DNA of 64,000 nucleotides from Sphingomonadales bacterium UBA6157 (GTDB taxonomy: Bacteria > Pseudomonadota > Alphaproteobacteria > Sphingomonadales > Sphingomonadaceae): the NCBI GenBank assembly GCA_002423025.1, contig DIUN01000015.1:124001-188000 (forward strand), given 5' to 3'. This document shows, piece by piece, positions 36,705 to 45,818 of the stretch. Under the pieces are notes generated by a model. It searched no databases, had not been told where the DNA came from, and worked only from the letters and a program-made list of their open reading frames with translations. How positions within the stretch are numbered: position 1 is the first letter of the stretch; each line of letters opens with the position of its first letter. A program made the position numbers and the translations under genes.

Positions 36705-37228
36705 CTGACCGCGTCTACAATGTCCTCTTCCTCTGCACGGGCAACTCGGCGCGCTCGATTTTGGGCGAAGCGCTGCTCAACAATGATGGCAAGGGCCGGT
36801 TTCGTGCCTTCAGCGCCGGCAGCCAGCCCAAGGGGGCCGTTCACCCGATGGCGCTTGAAGTGCTCGGCGGCCTCGGCTTTCCGCTGGACGGGCTGCGCTC
36901 CAAGAGCTGGGATGAATTTGCCAAGCCGGATGCCCCCCGGTTCGATTTCATCTTCACGGTTTGCGACAATGCCGCCGGCGAAACCTGCCCGGCATGGCCG
37001 GGCCACCCGATGACGGCGCACTGGGGCATCGAGGACCCGGCAGCGGTGGAGGGGGACGGCCAACGCCAGGCATTCCTGCAGGCGTTGCGCTATCTGCAGC
37101 GTCGGATCTCGCTGTTCCTTGCCCTGCCGATCGCCAGCATTGACCGGATGGCGATGGAGCGCCAGCTGCGGGAAATCGGCCGGGCTGAGGGCGCAACCGG
37201 CACCGATGCTGAAACGTCGGCCGCATGA
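36701..37228 (+). CDS. arsC: Arsenate reductase, low-molecular-weight phosphatase type
   Basis: 175 residues from ATG 36701 (ATGA overlap with arsR). The P-loop LFLCTGNSARS carries the nucleophile Cys12, as in ArsC of the LMW-PTP family. The later FDFIFTVCDNAAGETCP holds the Asp general acid region and two further cysteines that could form the redox relay. It reduces arsenate to arsenite with thioredoxin or glutaredoxin/mycothiol-type donors. The C-terminal 40 residues are longer than in B. subtilis ArsC but similar to other proteobacterial copies. Confidence 0.92.
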   Translation: MTDRVYNVLFLCTGNSARSILGEALLNNDGKGRFRAFSAGSQPKGAVHPMALEVLGGLGFPLDGLRSKSWDEFAKPDAPRFDFIFTVCDNAAGETCPAWPGHPMTAHWGIEDPAAVEGDGQRQAFLQALRYLQRRISLFLALPIASIDRMAMERQLREIGRAEGATGTDAETSAA

Positions 37229-38298
37229 GCTCCGCCCCGCGCCGCCTGTCGTTTCTGGATCGCTACCTGACGCTGTGGATCTTCGCCGCGATGGCCGCGG
37301 GCATCGCCATCGGCACCTGGTTCAAGCAGGTCCCCGCCGCGCTCGACGCCTTGTCCGTGGGCGGCACCAGCATTCCCATCGCCATCGGGCTGGTGCTGAT
37401 GATGTTCCCGCCGCTCGCCAAGGTGAAATATGAGGAGCTGGGGCAGGTCTTCCGGGACAGGAAGATTCTCGGCCTCTCGCTGTTCGCCTCCTGGGTCGTC
37501 GGCCCAGCCTTCATGTTCCTGCTCGCCATCACCTTCCTGCGGGACCAGCCGGACTACATGACCGGGCTGATCCTCATCGGGCTGGCGCCGTGCATCGCCA
37601 TGGTGCTGGTGTGGAACCAACTGGCCGGCGGCAGCGGGCAATATGTCGCCGGCCTGGTGGCCTTCAACTCGGTGTTCCAGATCCTGTTCTACGCGCCGAT
37701 GGCCTATTTTTACCTCAGCGTCCTGCCACCGCTGTTCGGGCTGGAAGCCAGCGTGGTGGACATCAGCTTCTGGACCATCGCCAAGGCCGTGCTGACCTAT
37801 CTCGGCATCCCCTTTGCCGCCGGATATCTGACGCGCCGCGTGCTGATCGCGCGGCGGGGGGAGGAATGGTATCGCACCCGCTTCATCCCCCGCATCAGCC
37901 CGATCACGCTGGTGGCGCTGCTGTTCACCATTACCGCGATGTTCAGCCTCAAGGGCAGCGAAATCCTCGCCCTTCCCCTGGATGCCCTGCGCATCGGCGT
38001 GCCGCTGGTGCTGTTTTTCCTGTTCATGTTCCTGCTGAGCTTCACGCTCGCCAGGCTCATCGGCGCCGATTACCAACGGGCGACGGCGCTGTCCTTCACG
38101 GCGTCTTCCAACAATTTCGAGCTGGCCATCGCGGTTGCCATTGCTGCCTTCGGCCTCGCGTCACCAGTGGCGTTCGCAGCCGTCATCGGTCCCCTGGTGG
38201 AGGTGCCGGTGCTGATCATGCTGGTGAATGTCGCCATCTGGATCGGCCGGCGGTTCTTTGCGCCCAGCTTCGTCCACCCCTCCGCCATCCAGGACTGA
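37225..38298 (+). CDS. acr3: Arsenite efflux permease ACR3
   Basis: 357 residues, with about ten membrane helices. Start overlaps the arsC stop. The family's key segment PCIAMVLVWNQLAGG (helix 4, with the conserved Cys that is needed for arsenite transport) and the TASSNNFELAIAVAIA segment (helix 9, with conserved Glu) are intact. It expels As(OH)3 from the cytosol using the proton-motive force. It is the effector of the operon. Confidence 0.94.
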   Translation: MSSAPRRLSFLDRYLTLWIFAAMAAGIAIGTWFKQVPAALDALSVGGTSIPIAIGLVLMMFPPLAKVKYEELGQVFRDRKILGLSLFASWVVGPAFMFLLAITFLRDQPDYMTGLILIGLAPCIAMVLVWNQLAGGSGQYVAGLVAFNSVFQILFYAPMAYFYLSVLPPLFGLEASVVDISFWTIAKAVLTYLGIPFAAGYLTRRVLIARRGEEWYRTRFIPRISPITLVALLFTITAMFSLKGSEILALPLDALRIGVPLVLFFLFMFLLSFTLARLIGADYQRATALSFTASSNNFELAIAVAIAAFGLASPVAFAAVIGPLVEVPVLIMLVNVAIWIGRRFFAPSFVHPSAIQD

Positions 38299-38310
38299 TC
38301 GGCCGCCACA

Positions 38311-39069
38311 ATGACCCGCCTTCGCACCCTCACCGACCCTGCTTTCCTGCCAGCACTGGACCCGGCCTATGCGCTGCGCCGCCCGGCGCTGGGGCTGGGC
38401 GCGGGCGATCCGCCGCCGCGCATCCTGCTGCTTTACGGCTCGCTCCGCGAACGCTCCTACTCACGCCTCTGTGTCGAGGAAGCCGCGCGGCTGCTGCAGT
38501 ATTTCGGCTGCGAAACCCGCATCTTCGATCCGTTCGACTTGCCGCTACCCGACCAGATCACCAATGATGACCACCCGGCGGTGGCAGAGCTGCGCGCCCA
38601 TTCGCTGTGGTCCGAAGGCCAGGTCTGGTGCAGCCCGGAGCGGCATGGCCAGGTGACAGGCATCATGAAAACCCAGATCGACCATCTGCCGCTCAGCATG
38701 GGCGGCATGCGGCCCACCCAGGGGCGCACACTGGCGGTCATGCAGGTTTCCGCCGGCTCGCAATCCTTCAACAGCGTCAACACGCTGCGCGTGCTCGGCC
38801 GCTGGATGCGGATGTTCACAATTCCCAACCAGTCCAGCGTCGCCAAGGCCTTTGCCGAATTCGATGACGCCGGCAGGATGAAGCCCTCGGCCTATTACGA
38901 CCGTATTGTCGATGTGATGGAGGAGCTGGTGCGCTTCACCATCCTGCTGCGCCCGCACGCCGAACAGCTGGTGGACCGTTACTCTGAGCGCAAGGAGGCC
39001 GGCATCCCGATCAACCCCGCCACGGACCTGTCCTCCATCGCGATTGCACCGCAAGCCGCGCGCTCATGA
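38311..39069 (+). CDS. arsH: ArsH, NADPH-dependent FMN reductase / organoarsenical oxidase
   Basis: 252 residues. Flavodoxin-like fold with FMN phosphate loop LLLYGSLRERSYSRLC, the ArsH signature SPERHGQVTGIMKTQIDHLP and the strongly conserved GRTLAVMQVSAGSQSFN. ArsH oxidises trivalent aromatic and methyl arsenicals and reduces quinones. It overlaps the next gene by 4 bases. Confidence 0.94.
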   Translation: MTRLRTLTDPAFLPALDPAYALRRPALGLGAGDPPPRILLLYGSLRERSYSRLCVEEAARLLQYFGCETRIFDPFDLPLPDQITNDDHPAVAELRAHSLWSEGQVWCSPERHGQVTGIMKTQIDHLPLSMGGMRPTQGRTLAVMQVSAGSQSFNSVNTLRVLGRWMRMFTIPNQSSVAKAFAEFDDAGRMKPSAYYDRIVDVMEELVRFTILLRPHAEQLVDRYSERKEAGIPINPATDLSSIAIAPQAARS

Positions 39070-40136
39070 GCATGCCGGGTGCCGCTGCCGAGACGGACAT
39101 TGTCATCATCGGTGGTGGGCAGGCCGGGCTTGCCGCGGGCTGGTATCTGCTGCGCGCGAAGCGTGATTTTGTCATTCTGGACAATGGCGATGGCCCCGGT
39201 GGCGCCTGGCGCCATGGCTGGGATTCGCTGCGGCTGTTCTCGCCCGCCAGCTACAGCTCGTTGCCCGGCTGGCCGATGCCGCAGCCGGCCCATGCCGGTT
39301 TCCCCACCCGTGACGATGTCATCGCCTATCTCGCGGCCTATGAGGCACGCTACGCGCTGCCGGTGGAGCGACCGGTGACGGTATCGGGCATCAGCCGCGC
39401 CGGCGATGGCCGCCTGCTGGTGGAGACGGACCGCGGCAACTGGCTGGCAAACACCGTCATCGGCGCGACAGGCACCTGGAGCCAGCCGTTCATCCCCGAC
39501 ATTCCGGGCCGTGACAGCTTTGGCGGCACGCAGCTTCACTCGGCGCAATACACAGGACCGGACGCCTTTGCCGGCAAGGCCGTTCTGGTTGTCGGCGGCG
39601 GCAATTCCGGAGCGCAGATCCATGCCGAAGTCTCCCTGGCCGCCCATTCCACCTGGGTGACGCTGGCGCCGCCGGTGTTCCTGCCCGATGATGTCGATGG
39701 CCGGGTGCTGTTCGACCGGGCCTCGGCGCTGCACCGGGGCGAGGCCATCAGTGGCCCGGCGATCGGTTTTGCCAATATCGTCATGGTGCCTCCGGTGTGC
39801 GAGGCGCGGGATCGCGGCGATCTTGCCAGCGTGCCTATGTTCGAGCGCATGACGCCCCGCGGCGTCGTCTGGCCTGATGGCCACGAGACGGCGGTGGACG
39901 CCATCATCTGGTGCACCGGCTTCCGGCCATCGCTGCCCTATCTCAACGGGCTTGGCGTCCTTGGCCCGGACGGCAAGGTTGCGGTGAGCCCGCAGGGCCA
40001 GGCGCTTGCCGAGCCACGGCTCTGGCTGCTGGGGCTTGGCGACTGGACCGGCTTTGCCTCGGCAACGTTGATTGGCTGCGGCCGCATGGCGCGGGAAACC
40101 GTGCGGGCCATCGTCGCAGGCGAGGCTGCGGCATAG
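39066..40136 (+). CDS. FAD-dependent monooxygenase, ArsO-like
   Basis: 356 residues with two dinucleotide-binding motifs: FAD-binding IVIIGGGQAGLAAGWYLL near the N-terminus and NADPH-binding VLVVGGGNSGAQIHAEV near residue 180. The C-terminal ATG motif reads IIWCTGFRPSLPYL. This is the CzcO/ArsO single-component flavoprotein family found in many arsenic operons; its reaction there is not settled. The ATGA overlap with arsH makes it part of the operon. An alternative is a broader organic monooxygenase. Confidence 0.85.
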   Translation: MSMPGAAAETDIVIIGGGQAGLAAGWYLLRAKRDFVILDNGDGPGGAWRHGWDSLRLFSPASYSSLPGWPMPQPAHAGFPTRDDVIAYLAAYEARYALPVERPVTVSGISRAGDGRLLVETDRGNWLANTVIGATGTWSQPFIPDIPGRDSFGGTQLHSAQYTGPDAFAGKAVLVVGGGNSGAQIHAEVSLAAHSTWVTLAPPVFLPDDVDGRVLFDRASALHRGEAISGPAIGFANIVMVPPVCEARDRGDLASVPMFERMTPRGVVWPDGHETAVDAIIWCTGFRPSLPYLNGLGVLGPDGKVAVSPQGQALAEPRLWLLGLGDWTGFASATLIGCGRMARETVRAIVAGEAAA

Positions 40137-40223
40137 ACGCCGGCAACACTGGCGCGGCACAGAGCAAGAGGCCATATTGTTAAGTCGCCGCGCACCTGAC
40201 GCCCGAAAGCGTCGAGCCGCGGC

Positions 40224-42188
40224 ATGCAGACATCCGGATCGTCAATGACCATGCTTCGCCTTCTCCTGAGCCTTCTGATGCTCGCCGGCACAGCCCCGGC
40301 AGCGGCGCGAACCTATGACATCGTCATCGAGCGCCAGAAGCTCGAGGTTGTGCCGGGCCGACGCGACCTGGTGGTGACGATGAACGGCACCGTGCCGGGG
40401 CCGACGCTGCGCTTTACCGAGGGCGAGGACGCCGAGGTGCGGGTGACGAACCGGCTGCCGGAAATGGCCTCTATTCATTGGCACGGGCTGCTGCTCGATT
40501 CCGCGCAGGATGGCGCGCCGGGTTTCAACGGCTTTGCCGGCATCCGGCCGGGCACAACCCACACCTACAGGTTCAAGATCCGGCAGTTCGGTACCTATTG
40601 GTACCACGCCCACTCCGCCGGCCAGGAGCAATCCGGCCAATATGCAGCGCTGATCATCGACCCGGCAGGCACCGACCCCATCCGGTCCGACCGCGAGCAG
40701 GTGGTGCTGCTATCGGAGCAGACCCGCGAGCAGCCGGAACGCATCCTGCGCAACCTCAAGGCGGAATCGGGCTATTACAACTGGAACAAGCGCACCCTGC
40801 CCGAATTCCTGCGTGACGTCGGCAAGTTCGGGCTCGGCAAGACGCTCGCCGAGCGCAACGCCTGGGGCGACATGCGGATGGACGCCACCGATATCGCCGA
40901 TGTGACAGGCTATGACCTGCTGCTCAACGGCAAGCCGACGGCCCGCAAGCCCCGGCTGGCCTTCAAACCGGGCGAGCGGCTGCGGCTGCGCTTCATCAAC
41001 GGTTCGGCCATGTCGTTCATGGACATCCGCATTCCCGGCCTGGAGATGACGATTGTTGCGGCCGATGGCCGGCCGGTGGTGCCGGTGACCGTCGATGAGT
41101 TCCGGATGGGCGTTGCCGAAACCTATGATGTGATCGTCGAGCCGAAGGAGGACCGGGCCTATCCGCTCTGGGTGGAGACGCTCGATCGCAAGGCCAATGT
41201 GCTGGCGGCGCTGGCGCCGCGCGATGGCATGATGGCGCAGGCGCCGAAATCCCGCCCCCGCCAGGTGCTTCTGCTGAGCGAAATGGGCCATGCCATGGAC
41301 GAAATGGCGGCGCCGGCGCCAGCCACGGGCGGACCTCAGACTGCGACTGCTGATCCGGCCTGCCCGCCCGAACACGCCGCAATGGGCCACTGCACGCCCA
41401 AGGCTCCCGCTGCACCGACGCCCGCAGACCCCGCCTGCCCGCCCGAGCACGCCGCGATGGGCCATTGCACCCCCAAGGCTCCCGCGCCGGCTGCCGGCAG
41501 CGGCAACAGGCAAGGAACCGCAGTGGCTGCCGCGACCGGGCCGGGTGCGCTGCCCTATCCAAAGGTGGACTATGGCTATGGCACCGACCCGATGGCCGGC
41601 ATGGACCACAGCGCCATGGGCCACACCGGCATGGCGATGCCGGTGCTCGGCCAGGAGGGCGATACCGACGGTTCCGGACGGGTGTTTGGCTGGGCGACCG
41701 GCGCGCCCTATGGCGCCCGGGTGCTTTCGATGCGTGACCTTGAGGCGCTGGCGCCCAAGGCCGATGCACGGGCACCGACACGCGAGATCATCATCAAGGT
41801 GCAGGGCAACATGGAGCGCTACATCTGGATGCTCAACGGCGCCAAGTTCGGCGATGCTCCGCCCATCCGGGTGGGCTTCAATGAGCGGGTGCGCGTCACG
41901 TTCGTCAACGAGACGATGATGGCGCATCCAATGCACCTGCACGGCATGTTCTTTCAGGTCGAGAACGGCCAGCCAATGGACCGCATGCCCGAGAAGAACG
42001 TCATCGTCGTCGCGCCGGGAAAGACGCAATCGATCCTGCTCACGGCCAATGAGGCCGGTGAATGGCCACTGCACTGCCACCTGCTCTATCACATGGACAG
42101 CGGCATGATGCAGAAGCTGATCGTCGCCAGCGTCGACCGGCCGGATGGCACGCCGGCCCCGGCAGCCGCCGGCCATGGCAACCACTGA
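40224..42188 (+). CDS. copA: Multicopper oxidase CopA
   Basis: 654 residues if ATG 40224 is used; ATG 40245 gives a neater signal peptide (MTMLRLLLSLLMLAGTAPA) and may be the true start. Copper ligands of the type 2/3 and type 1 centres are all visible: HWHG, WYHAHS, HPMHLHG and WPLHCHLLYHMDSGM. A Met/His-rich insert lies at about residues 355-475, with a tandem repeat, each unit ending in EHAAMGHCTPKAP, and MDHSAMGHTGMAMP. It oxidises Cu(I) to Cu(II) in the periplasm. copB follows with a TGATG overlap. Confidence 0.94.
   Translation: MQTSGSSMTMLRLLLSLLMLAGTAPAAARTYDIVIERQKLEVVPGRRDLVVTMNGTVPGPTLRFTEGEDAEVRVTNRLPEMASIHWHGLLLDSAQDGAPGFNGFAGIRPGTTHTYRFKIRQFGTYWYHAHSAGQEQSGQYAALIIDPAGTDPIRSDREQVVLLSEQTREQPERILRNLKAESGYYNWNKRTLPEFLRDVGKFGLGKTLAERNAWGDMRMDATDIADVTGYDLLLNGKPTARKPRLAFKPGERLRLRFINGSAMSFMDIRIPGLEMTIVAADGRPVVPVTVDEFRMGVAETYDVIVEPKEDRAYPLWVETLDRKANVLAALAPRDGMMAQAPKSRPRQVLLLSEMGHAMDEMAAPAPATGGPQTATADPACPPEHAAMGHCTPKAPAAPTPADPACPPEHAAMGHCTPKAPAPAAGSGNRQGTAVAAATGPGALPYPKVDYGYGTDPMAGMDHSAMGHTGMAMPVLGQEGDTDGSGRVFGWATGAPYGARVLSMRDLEALAPKADARAPTREIIIKVQGNMERYIWMLNGAKFGDAPPIRVGFNERVRVTFVNETMMAHPMHLHGMFFQVENGQPMDRMPEKNVIVVAPGKTQSILLTANEAGEWPLHCHLLYHMDSGMMQKLIVASVDRPDGTPAPAAAGHGNH
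41352..41486 (+). repeat. Tandem 75-base repeat in copA encoding Cys/Met/His copper motif
   Basis: Two copies (41352-41411 and 41427-41486) encode DPACPPEHAAMGHCTPKAPA, identical at protein level over 20 residues but with several silent base changes. The period is 75 bases (25 codons). The silent changes show that the protein sequence is under selection and that the duplication is not an assembly error. Confidence 0.9.
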
Positions 42189-42934
42189 TGGCCAGGCCAT
42201 TTCTGGTGGCGGCGGCGCTGCTCTGCGCCGGCACGGCCCAAGCCCAAGCACAGACAGCGCCCGTACCGCCTGCCGCGCCGGAAGCCGCGATGGACATGAG
42301 CCATCATGGCCCGAAGCTTTACACCTTCACCACGGCTGAAGTGGATTACGCGCGGGTTGGCGGCAAGGATGTCGTCAACTGGGATGCCGAGGGCTGGGTG
42401 GGCGGCGATGTCCACAAGCTCTGGTGGCGCAGCGAGGGCGAAACGCAGGGCTCGCGGTTCGAGAAAGCCGAAGTGCAGGCGCTCTACAGTCGCAATGTGG
42501 CGACGTTCTTCGATGTGCAGGGCGGGCTGCGCTATGACATCGAGCCGGATTCCCGCGGCTATGCGGTTGCAGGCGTGCAGGGCCTGTCGCCCTATTTCTT
42601 TGAAACCCAGGCGCATGTGTTTGTCGGATTCAAGGGCGATGCACTGGTCCGGCTCCGGCAGACTTTCGACCTCAGGATGACCAACAGGTTCGTCATCGAG
42701 CCGATGCTGGAAACCGATATCTACCTGACGGACGTGCCCGAGCGCGGCATTGCCTCCGGCTTCTCGACCATCGAGACCGGCCTGATGGCGCGCTACGAGA
42801 TCACCCGCAAGGTCGCGCCTTACGTCGGCCTCATCTACGAGCGGCGGCTGGGCGGAACAGCCCGCCTCGCCGAAGCCGCCGGAGAGGATGCCGGCGGCTG
42901 GTCGGTACGCGGCGGACTGCGCTTCTGGTTCTGA
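42188..42934 (+). CDS. copB: Copper resistance outer-membrane protein CopB
   Basis: 248 residues; ATG 42188 shares a base with the copA stop. Signal peptide MARPFLVAAALLCAGTAQA, then a short Pro/Ala/Met linker (MDMSHHG) and a CopB beta-barrel (DYARVGGKDVVNWDAEGW, LWWRSEGE, SRNVATFFDVQGGLRYD, IYERRLGGTARLAE) ending in a phenylalanine. It is shorter in its N-terminal Met/His region than plasmid CopB. It acts with CopA in copper detoxification at the outer membrane. Confidence 0.93.
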   Translation: MARPFLVAAALLCAGTAQAQAQTAPVPPAAPEAAMDMSHHGPKLYTFTTAEVDYARVGGKDVVNWDAEGWVGGDVHKLWWRSEGETQGSRFEKAEVQALYSRNVATFFDVQGGLRYDIEPDSRGYAVAGVQGLSPYFFETQAHVFVGFKGDALVRLRQTFDLRMTNRFVIEPMLETDIYLTDVPERGIASGFSTIETGLMARYEITRKVAPYVGLIYERRLGGTARLAEAAGEDAGGWSVRGGLRFWF

Positions 42935-42944
42935 GCGGCAAAGT

Positions 42945-44180
42945 TCAGCCCGGATGGGACTTTCGGCCGTAGGTGATCAGGCCGAGCGGATTGATCAGAT
43001 CATTGGGCGGATAGGCACGCAGGGCTTCCTCGATGGGCTCGGTGCCCCAGCCGGGGCGATCGGGCACGATCATGCTGCCGTTCTCGAACTCGGGGAGGTG
43101 GGTGAAGAGCTGGTCGTCCCAGGCAATGCGATCGATATCGGTTTCCATGATGCGCAGGTTGGGCACGGCGGCAGCAAACTGCACGTTCATCATCGTCGCG
43201 AGATGCCCATAGAAATTATGCGGGGCGACATTGACCTCATGGGCATCGGCCAGTGCCGCGATCTTCATCGATTGCCAGGCGCCGTTCCAGATCAGGTCGA
43301 CAATCGCGACATCGACGGCGCGCTGGCGCAGGAACGGCATGAACTGGCCCAGCCCGATCAACGTCTCGCACGAGGCAATCGGCTGGCGGCTCTGGCTGCG
43401 CATATAGGACAGCGCATCGGCATCGAAGGTATCCAGCTCGACCCAGAACAGCTCCTGGTTGTCCAGTTCGCGCAGGATGCGCAGATAGCCCTCGGTCTTG
43501 GCGTTGAAGTTGAGATCGACAAGGATTTCCACATCCGGGCCGGCGCCGTCACGCAGGGCTTCCAGATGCTCCACCACGCCGCGCAGCAGCGTGCGGTCAA
43601 CATTCAGGCCAGGCTCGAACGGCACGCCGAAGCCCGGAGCCCAGCCACGCGGGCGGCCGCCCTTGTAGGTGTAGACGTTGGTCTTGAGGGCCTTGAAGCC
43701 ACGCTCGCGGACTTCAGCACCGAGCGCCTTGACGCCATCGATATGATCGATCGGCGGGGTGTAATAGGGCTGGCGGCTCATCCGCCAGGTGCCGCAGTGG
43801 GACCAGTACACCGGCACCGTCTCGCGGATGCGGCCACCAAGCAGCTGGGCACAGGAGACGCCGAGGATCTTGGCCTTGGCATCGAGAAGCGCGTTCTCGA
43901 TGGCGCCAAGCGCCTGCCCCACCACGCCGCCGGTGCCGGGGCGCGTCGCAGCACGCAAAAGGCTGTGCACCCGCTCATGGTTGCCGACACATTCACCGAC
44001 GAAGCGCGGCGCGATCTGACGGATGATGTCACTGATGCCGGGGTTGCCGAAGCCTTCATCGAATTCGCTCCAGCCGACGACGCCATCGGTGGTCTGGATC
44101 TTGACGAAATAATAGTTCCGCCAGCCGGCATCGCAGGCGAGCGTTTCAACTGTGGCGATACGGTCCTTGATGGTCGACAT
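42945..44180 (-). CDS. Enolase-superfamily dehydratase/epimerase (mandelate racemase group)
   Basis: 411 residues with the N-terminal capping domain and C-terminal barrel of the mandelate racemase/muconate lactonising family. The barrel's Lys-containing strand is GFKALKTNVY; metal ligands are in ILVDLNFN (Asp), FWVELDT (Glu) and SCETLIG (Glu); a barrel His lies in APHNFYGHLATM. The enzyme abstracts a proton alpha to a carboxylate; sugar-acid dehydratases are the most common role, and the exact substrate is open. It is the second gene after GMC oxidoreductase, 18 bases away, so it may act on an acid formed from the oxidised alcohol. Confidence 0.85.
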   Translation of the reverse strand: MSTIKDRIATVETLACDAGWRNYYFVKIQTTDGVVGWSEFDEGFGNPGISDIIRQIAPRFVGECVGNHERVHSLLRAATRPGTGGVVGQALGAIENALLDAKAKILGVSCAQLLGGRIRETVPVYWSHCGTWRMSRQPYYTPPIDHIDGVKALGAEVRERGFKALKTNVYTYKGGRPRGWAPGFGVPFEPGLNVDRTLLRGVVEHLEALRDGAGPDVEILVDLNFNAKTEGYLRILRELDNQELFWVELDTFDADALSYMRSQSRQPIASCETLIGLGQFMPFLRQRAVDVAIVDLIWNGAWQSMKIAALADAHEVNVAPHNFYGHLATMMNVQFAAAVPNLRIMETDIDRIAWDDQLFTHLPEFENGSMIVPDRPGWGTEPIEEALRAYPPNDLINPLGLITYGRKSHPG

Positions 44181-44198
44181 GGCATTGGCCTTTCTGGT

Positions 44199-45818
44199 CT
44201 AGCGGTTATCGGCGAGCACGAGAGCCGCGCCCTTTTCACCGATCATGGTGGCAGCCGCGTTGGTGTTGCCCGAGACGATGAGCGGCATGATCGAGGCATC
44301 GATGACGCGCAGGCGATCGACGCCGTGCACCCGCAAGCGCGGATCGACGACCGAGTGAGCGGGGTCGACTCCCATCGTGCAGGTGCTTGTCGGGTGGTAG
44401 GTTGTCCGGCCGGTTTGCCGCGCCCAGCGCTCCAGTTGCTTGTCGCTGAGCGGGCCTTCGGGGAGGAAGAGCCGCTCCTCGATGACATCGGCAAGCGGCG
44501 CGGTGCGGCTGATCTGGTCCACCAGCCTGAGGCTGTCCACCATCACCCGCACATCGCCTTCGGTGCTCAGATAGTTGCGATGGATGATCGGGGGCGCCTC
44601 CGGATCCGCCGAACGAATGCGGATATGGCCGCGGCTTTCCGGCCGGCACGGGCTGGCGTTGATGGTGAAGCCGCTGAAGCCATGCGCCCGCAAGCCGCGC
44701 CGCTCGCCATTCGGCGGCGCCTGGAAGCTCAGCGGGATGAAGTACAGCTGGGTATCGGGTCGGCTCTCCGTCTCGCGGGTCCGCACAAAGGCGCCGCCCT
44801 GATTAATGCCGAAGGTGAGCGGGCCGCTCTTGGTGAGCACATAGCGCATGCCGGCGAGTAGCAGCTTGGGCCAGGAGTTGATGCCGTCATTGAGCGTCGG
44901 CACCGAGGTGCGGAAGATCAGGCCGGTGTAGACATGGTCCTGGAGATTCTCGCCGACAGCCGGGCTGTCCTGCACGACATCGATGCCATGCAGGCCGAGC
45001 AGCGCGCCGGGGCCGATGCCGGACTGCTGGAGCAGCAGCGGTGAGTTGACGGTGCCGCCCGAGACGATCACCTCCCGCCCGGCCCGCGCCTGCACGGTCT
45101 GGCCGCCGCGACGATATTCGACACCGATGGCGGTGCGGCCCTCGAAGAGGATGCGCGTGGCGAGCGCGCCGCTTTCCACGACAAGGTTGGGTCGCTTCAT
45201 CGCCGGCTCGAGATAGGCCGTGGCACTGCTTGTGCGGCGGCCCTTGCGGAAGCTGAACTGGTAGAGCCCGACGCCTTCCTGCTCGGCGCCATTGAAATCG
45301 GGGTTGTCGCGCCAGCCCTGCGCCCGGGCGCTTTCCAGCGCGAGCTTCACGACATGCTGTTCGCGACCCTTGATGCTGGAGATTTTCCACGGGCCGCCAC
45401 CGCCGCGCCAGGTATCGGCACCGGCATCATTGTCTTCAGACATAAGGAAATAGGGCAGCACATCGTCATGCCCCCAGCCGCTGTTGCCCAGCTGCGCCCA
45501 CGCATCGAAATCCTCGTGCTGGCCGCGGATATAGACCATGCCATTGATCGAGCTTGAACCGCCGAGCACCTTGCCGCGCGGCCAGAAATCTGTCCGGCCG
45601 CCCATCTGCTGGTCTGCTTCCGTCTCGTAGCACCAGTTCAGCGATGTATCGTAATAGAGCTCACCAAGGCCCGCCGGCATATTGACGAAGAACCGCTTGT
45701 GGCTGCCGCCGGCCTCCAGCAGCAGCACGCGGCATTTTCCGTCGGCCGTGAGCCGGTTGGCCAGCACGCAGCCGGCGGAGCCCGCGCCGACGATGATGAA
45801 ATCATAAGTTGCCGGCAT
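44199..45818 (-). CDS. GMC-family FAD-dependent alcohol oxidoreductase
   Basis: 539 residues, typical of choline dehydrogenase-like enzymes. The FAD-binding motif is DFIIVGAGSAGCVLANRLT (residues 6-24); GMC signature 1 is in FWPRGKVLGGSSSINGMVYI, and signature 2 is in REVIVSGGTVNSPLLLQQSG (written as read). The catalytic His is in YHPTSTCTMG and the conserved Asn in SGNTNAAATMIGE. It oxidises a primary or secondary alcohol. It leads the two-gene unit with the enolase-superfamily enzyme, downstream of a copy of the CGACTGATCG element. Confidence 0.92.
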   Translation of the reverse strand: MPATYDFIIVGAGSAGCVLANRLTADGKCRVLLLEAGGSHKRFFVNMPAGLGELYYDTSLNWCYETEADQQMGGRTDFWPRGKVLGGSSSINGMVYIRGQHEDFDAWAQLGNSGWGHDDVLPYFLMSEDNDAGADTWRGGGGPWKISSIKGREQHVVKLALESARAQGWRDNPDFNGAEQEGVGLYQFSFRKGRRTSSATAYLEPAMKRPNLVVESGALATRILFEGRTAIGVEYRRGGQTVQARAGREVIVSGGTVNSPLLLQQSGIGPGALLGLHGIDVVQDSPAVGENLQDHVYTGLIFRTSVPTLNDGINSWPKLLLAGMRYVLTKSGPLTFGINQGGAFVRTRETESRPDTQLYFIPLSFQAPPNGERRGLRAHGFSGFTINASPCRPESRGHIRIRSADPEAPPIIHRNYLSTEGDVRVMVDSLRLVDQISRTAPLADVIEERLFLPEGPLSDKQLERWARQTGRTTYHPTSTCTMGVDPAHSVVDPRLRVHGVDRLRVIDASIMPLIVSGNTNAAATMIGEKGAALVLADNR

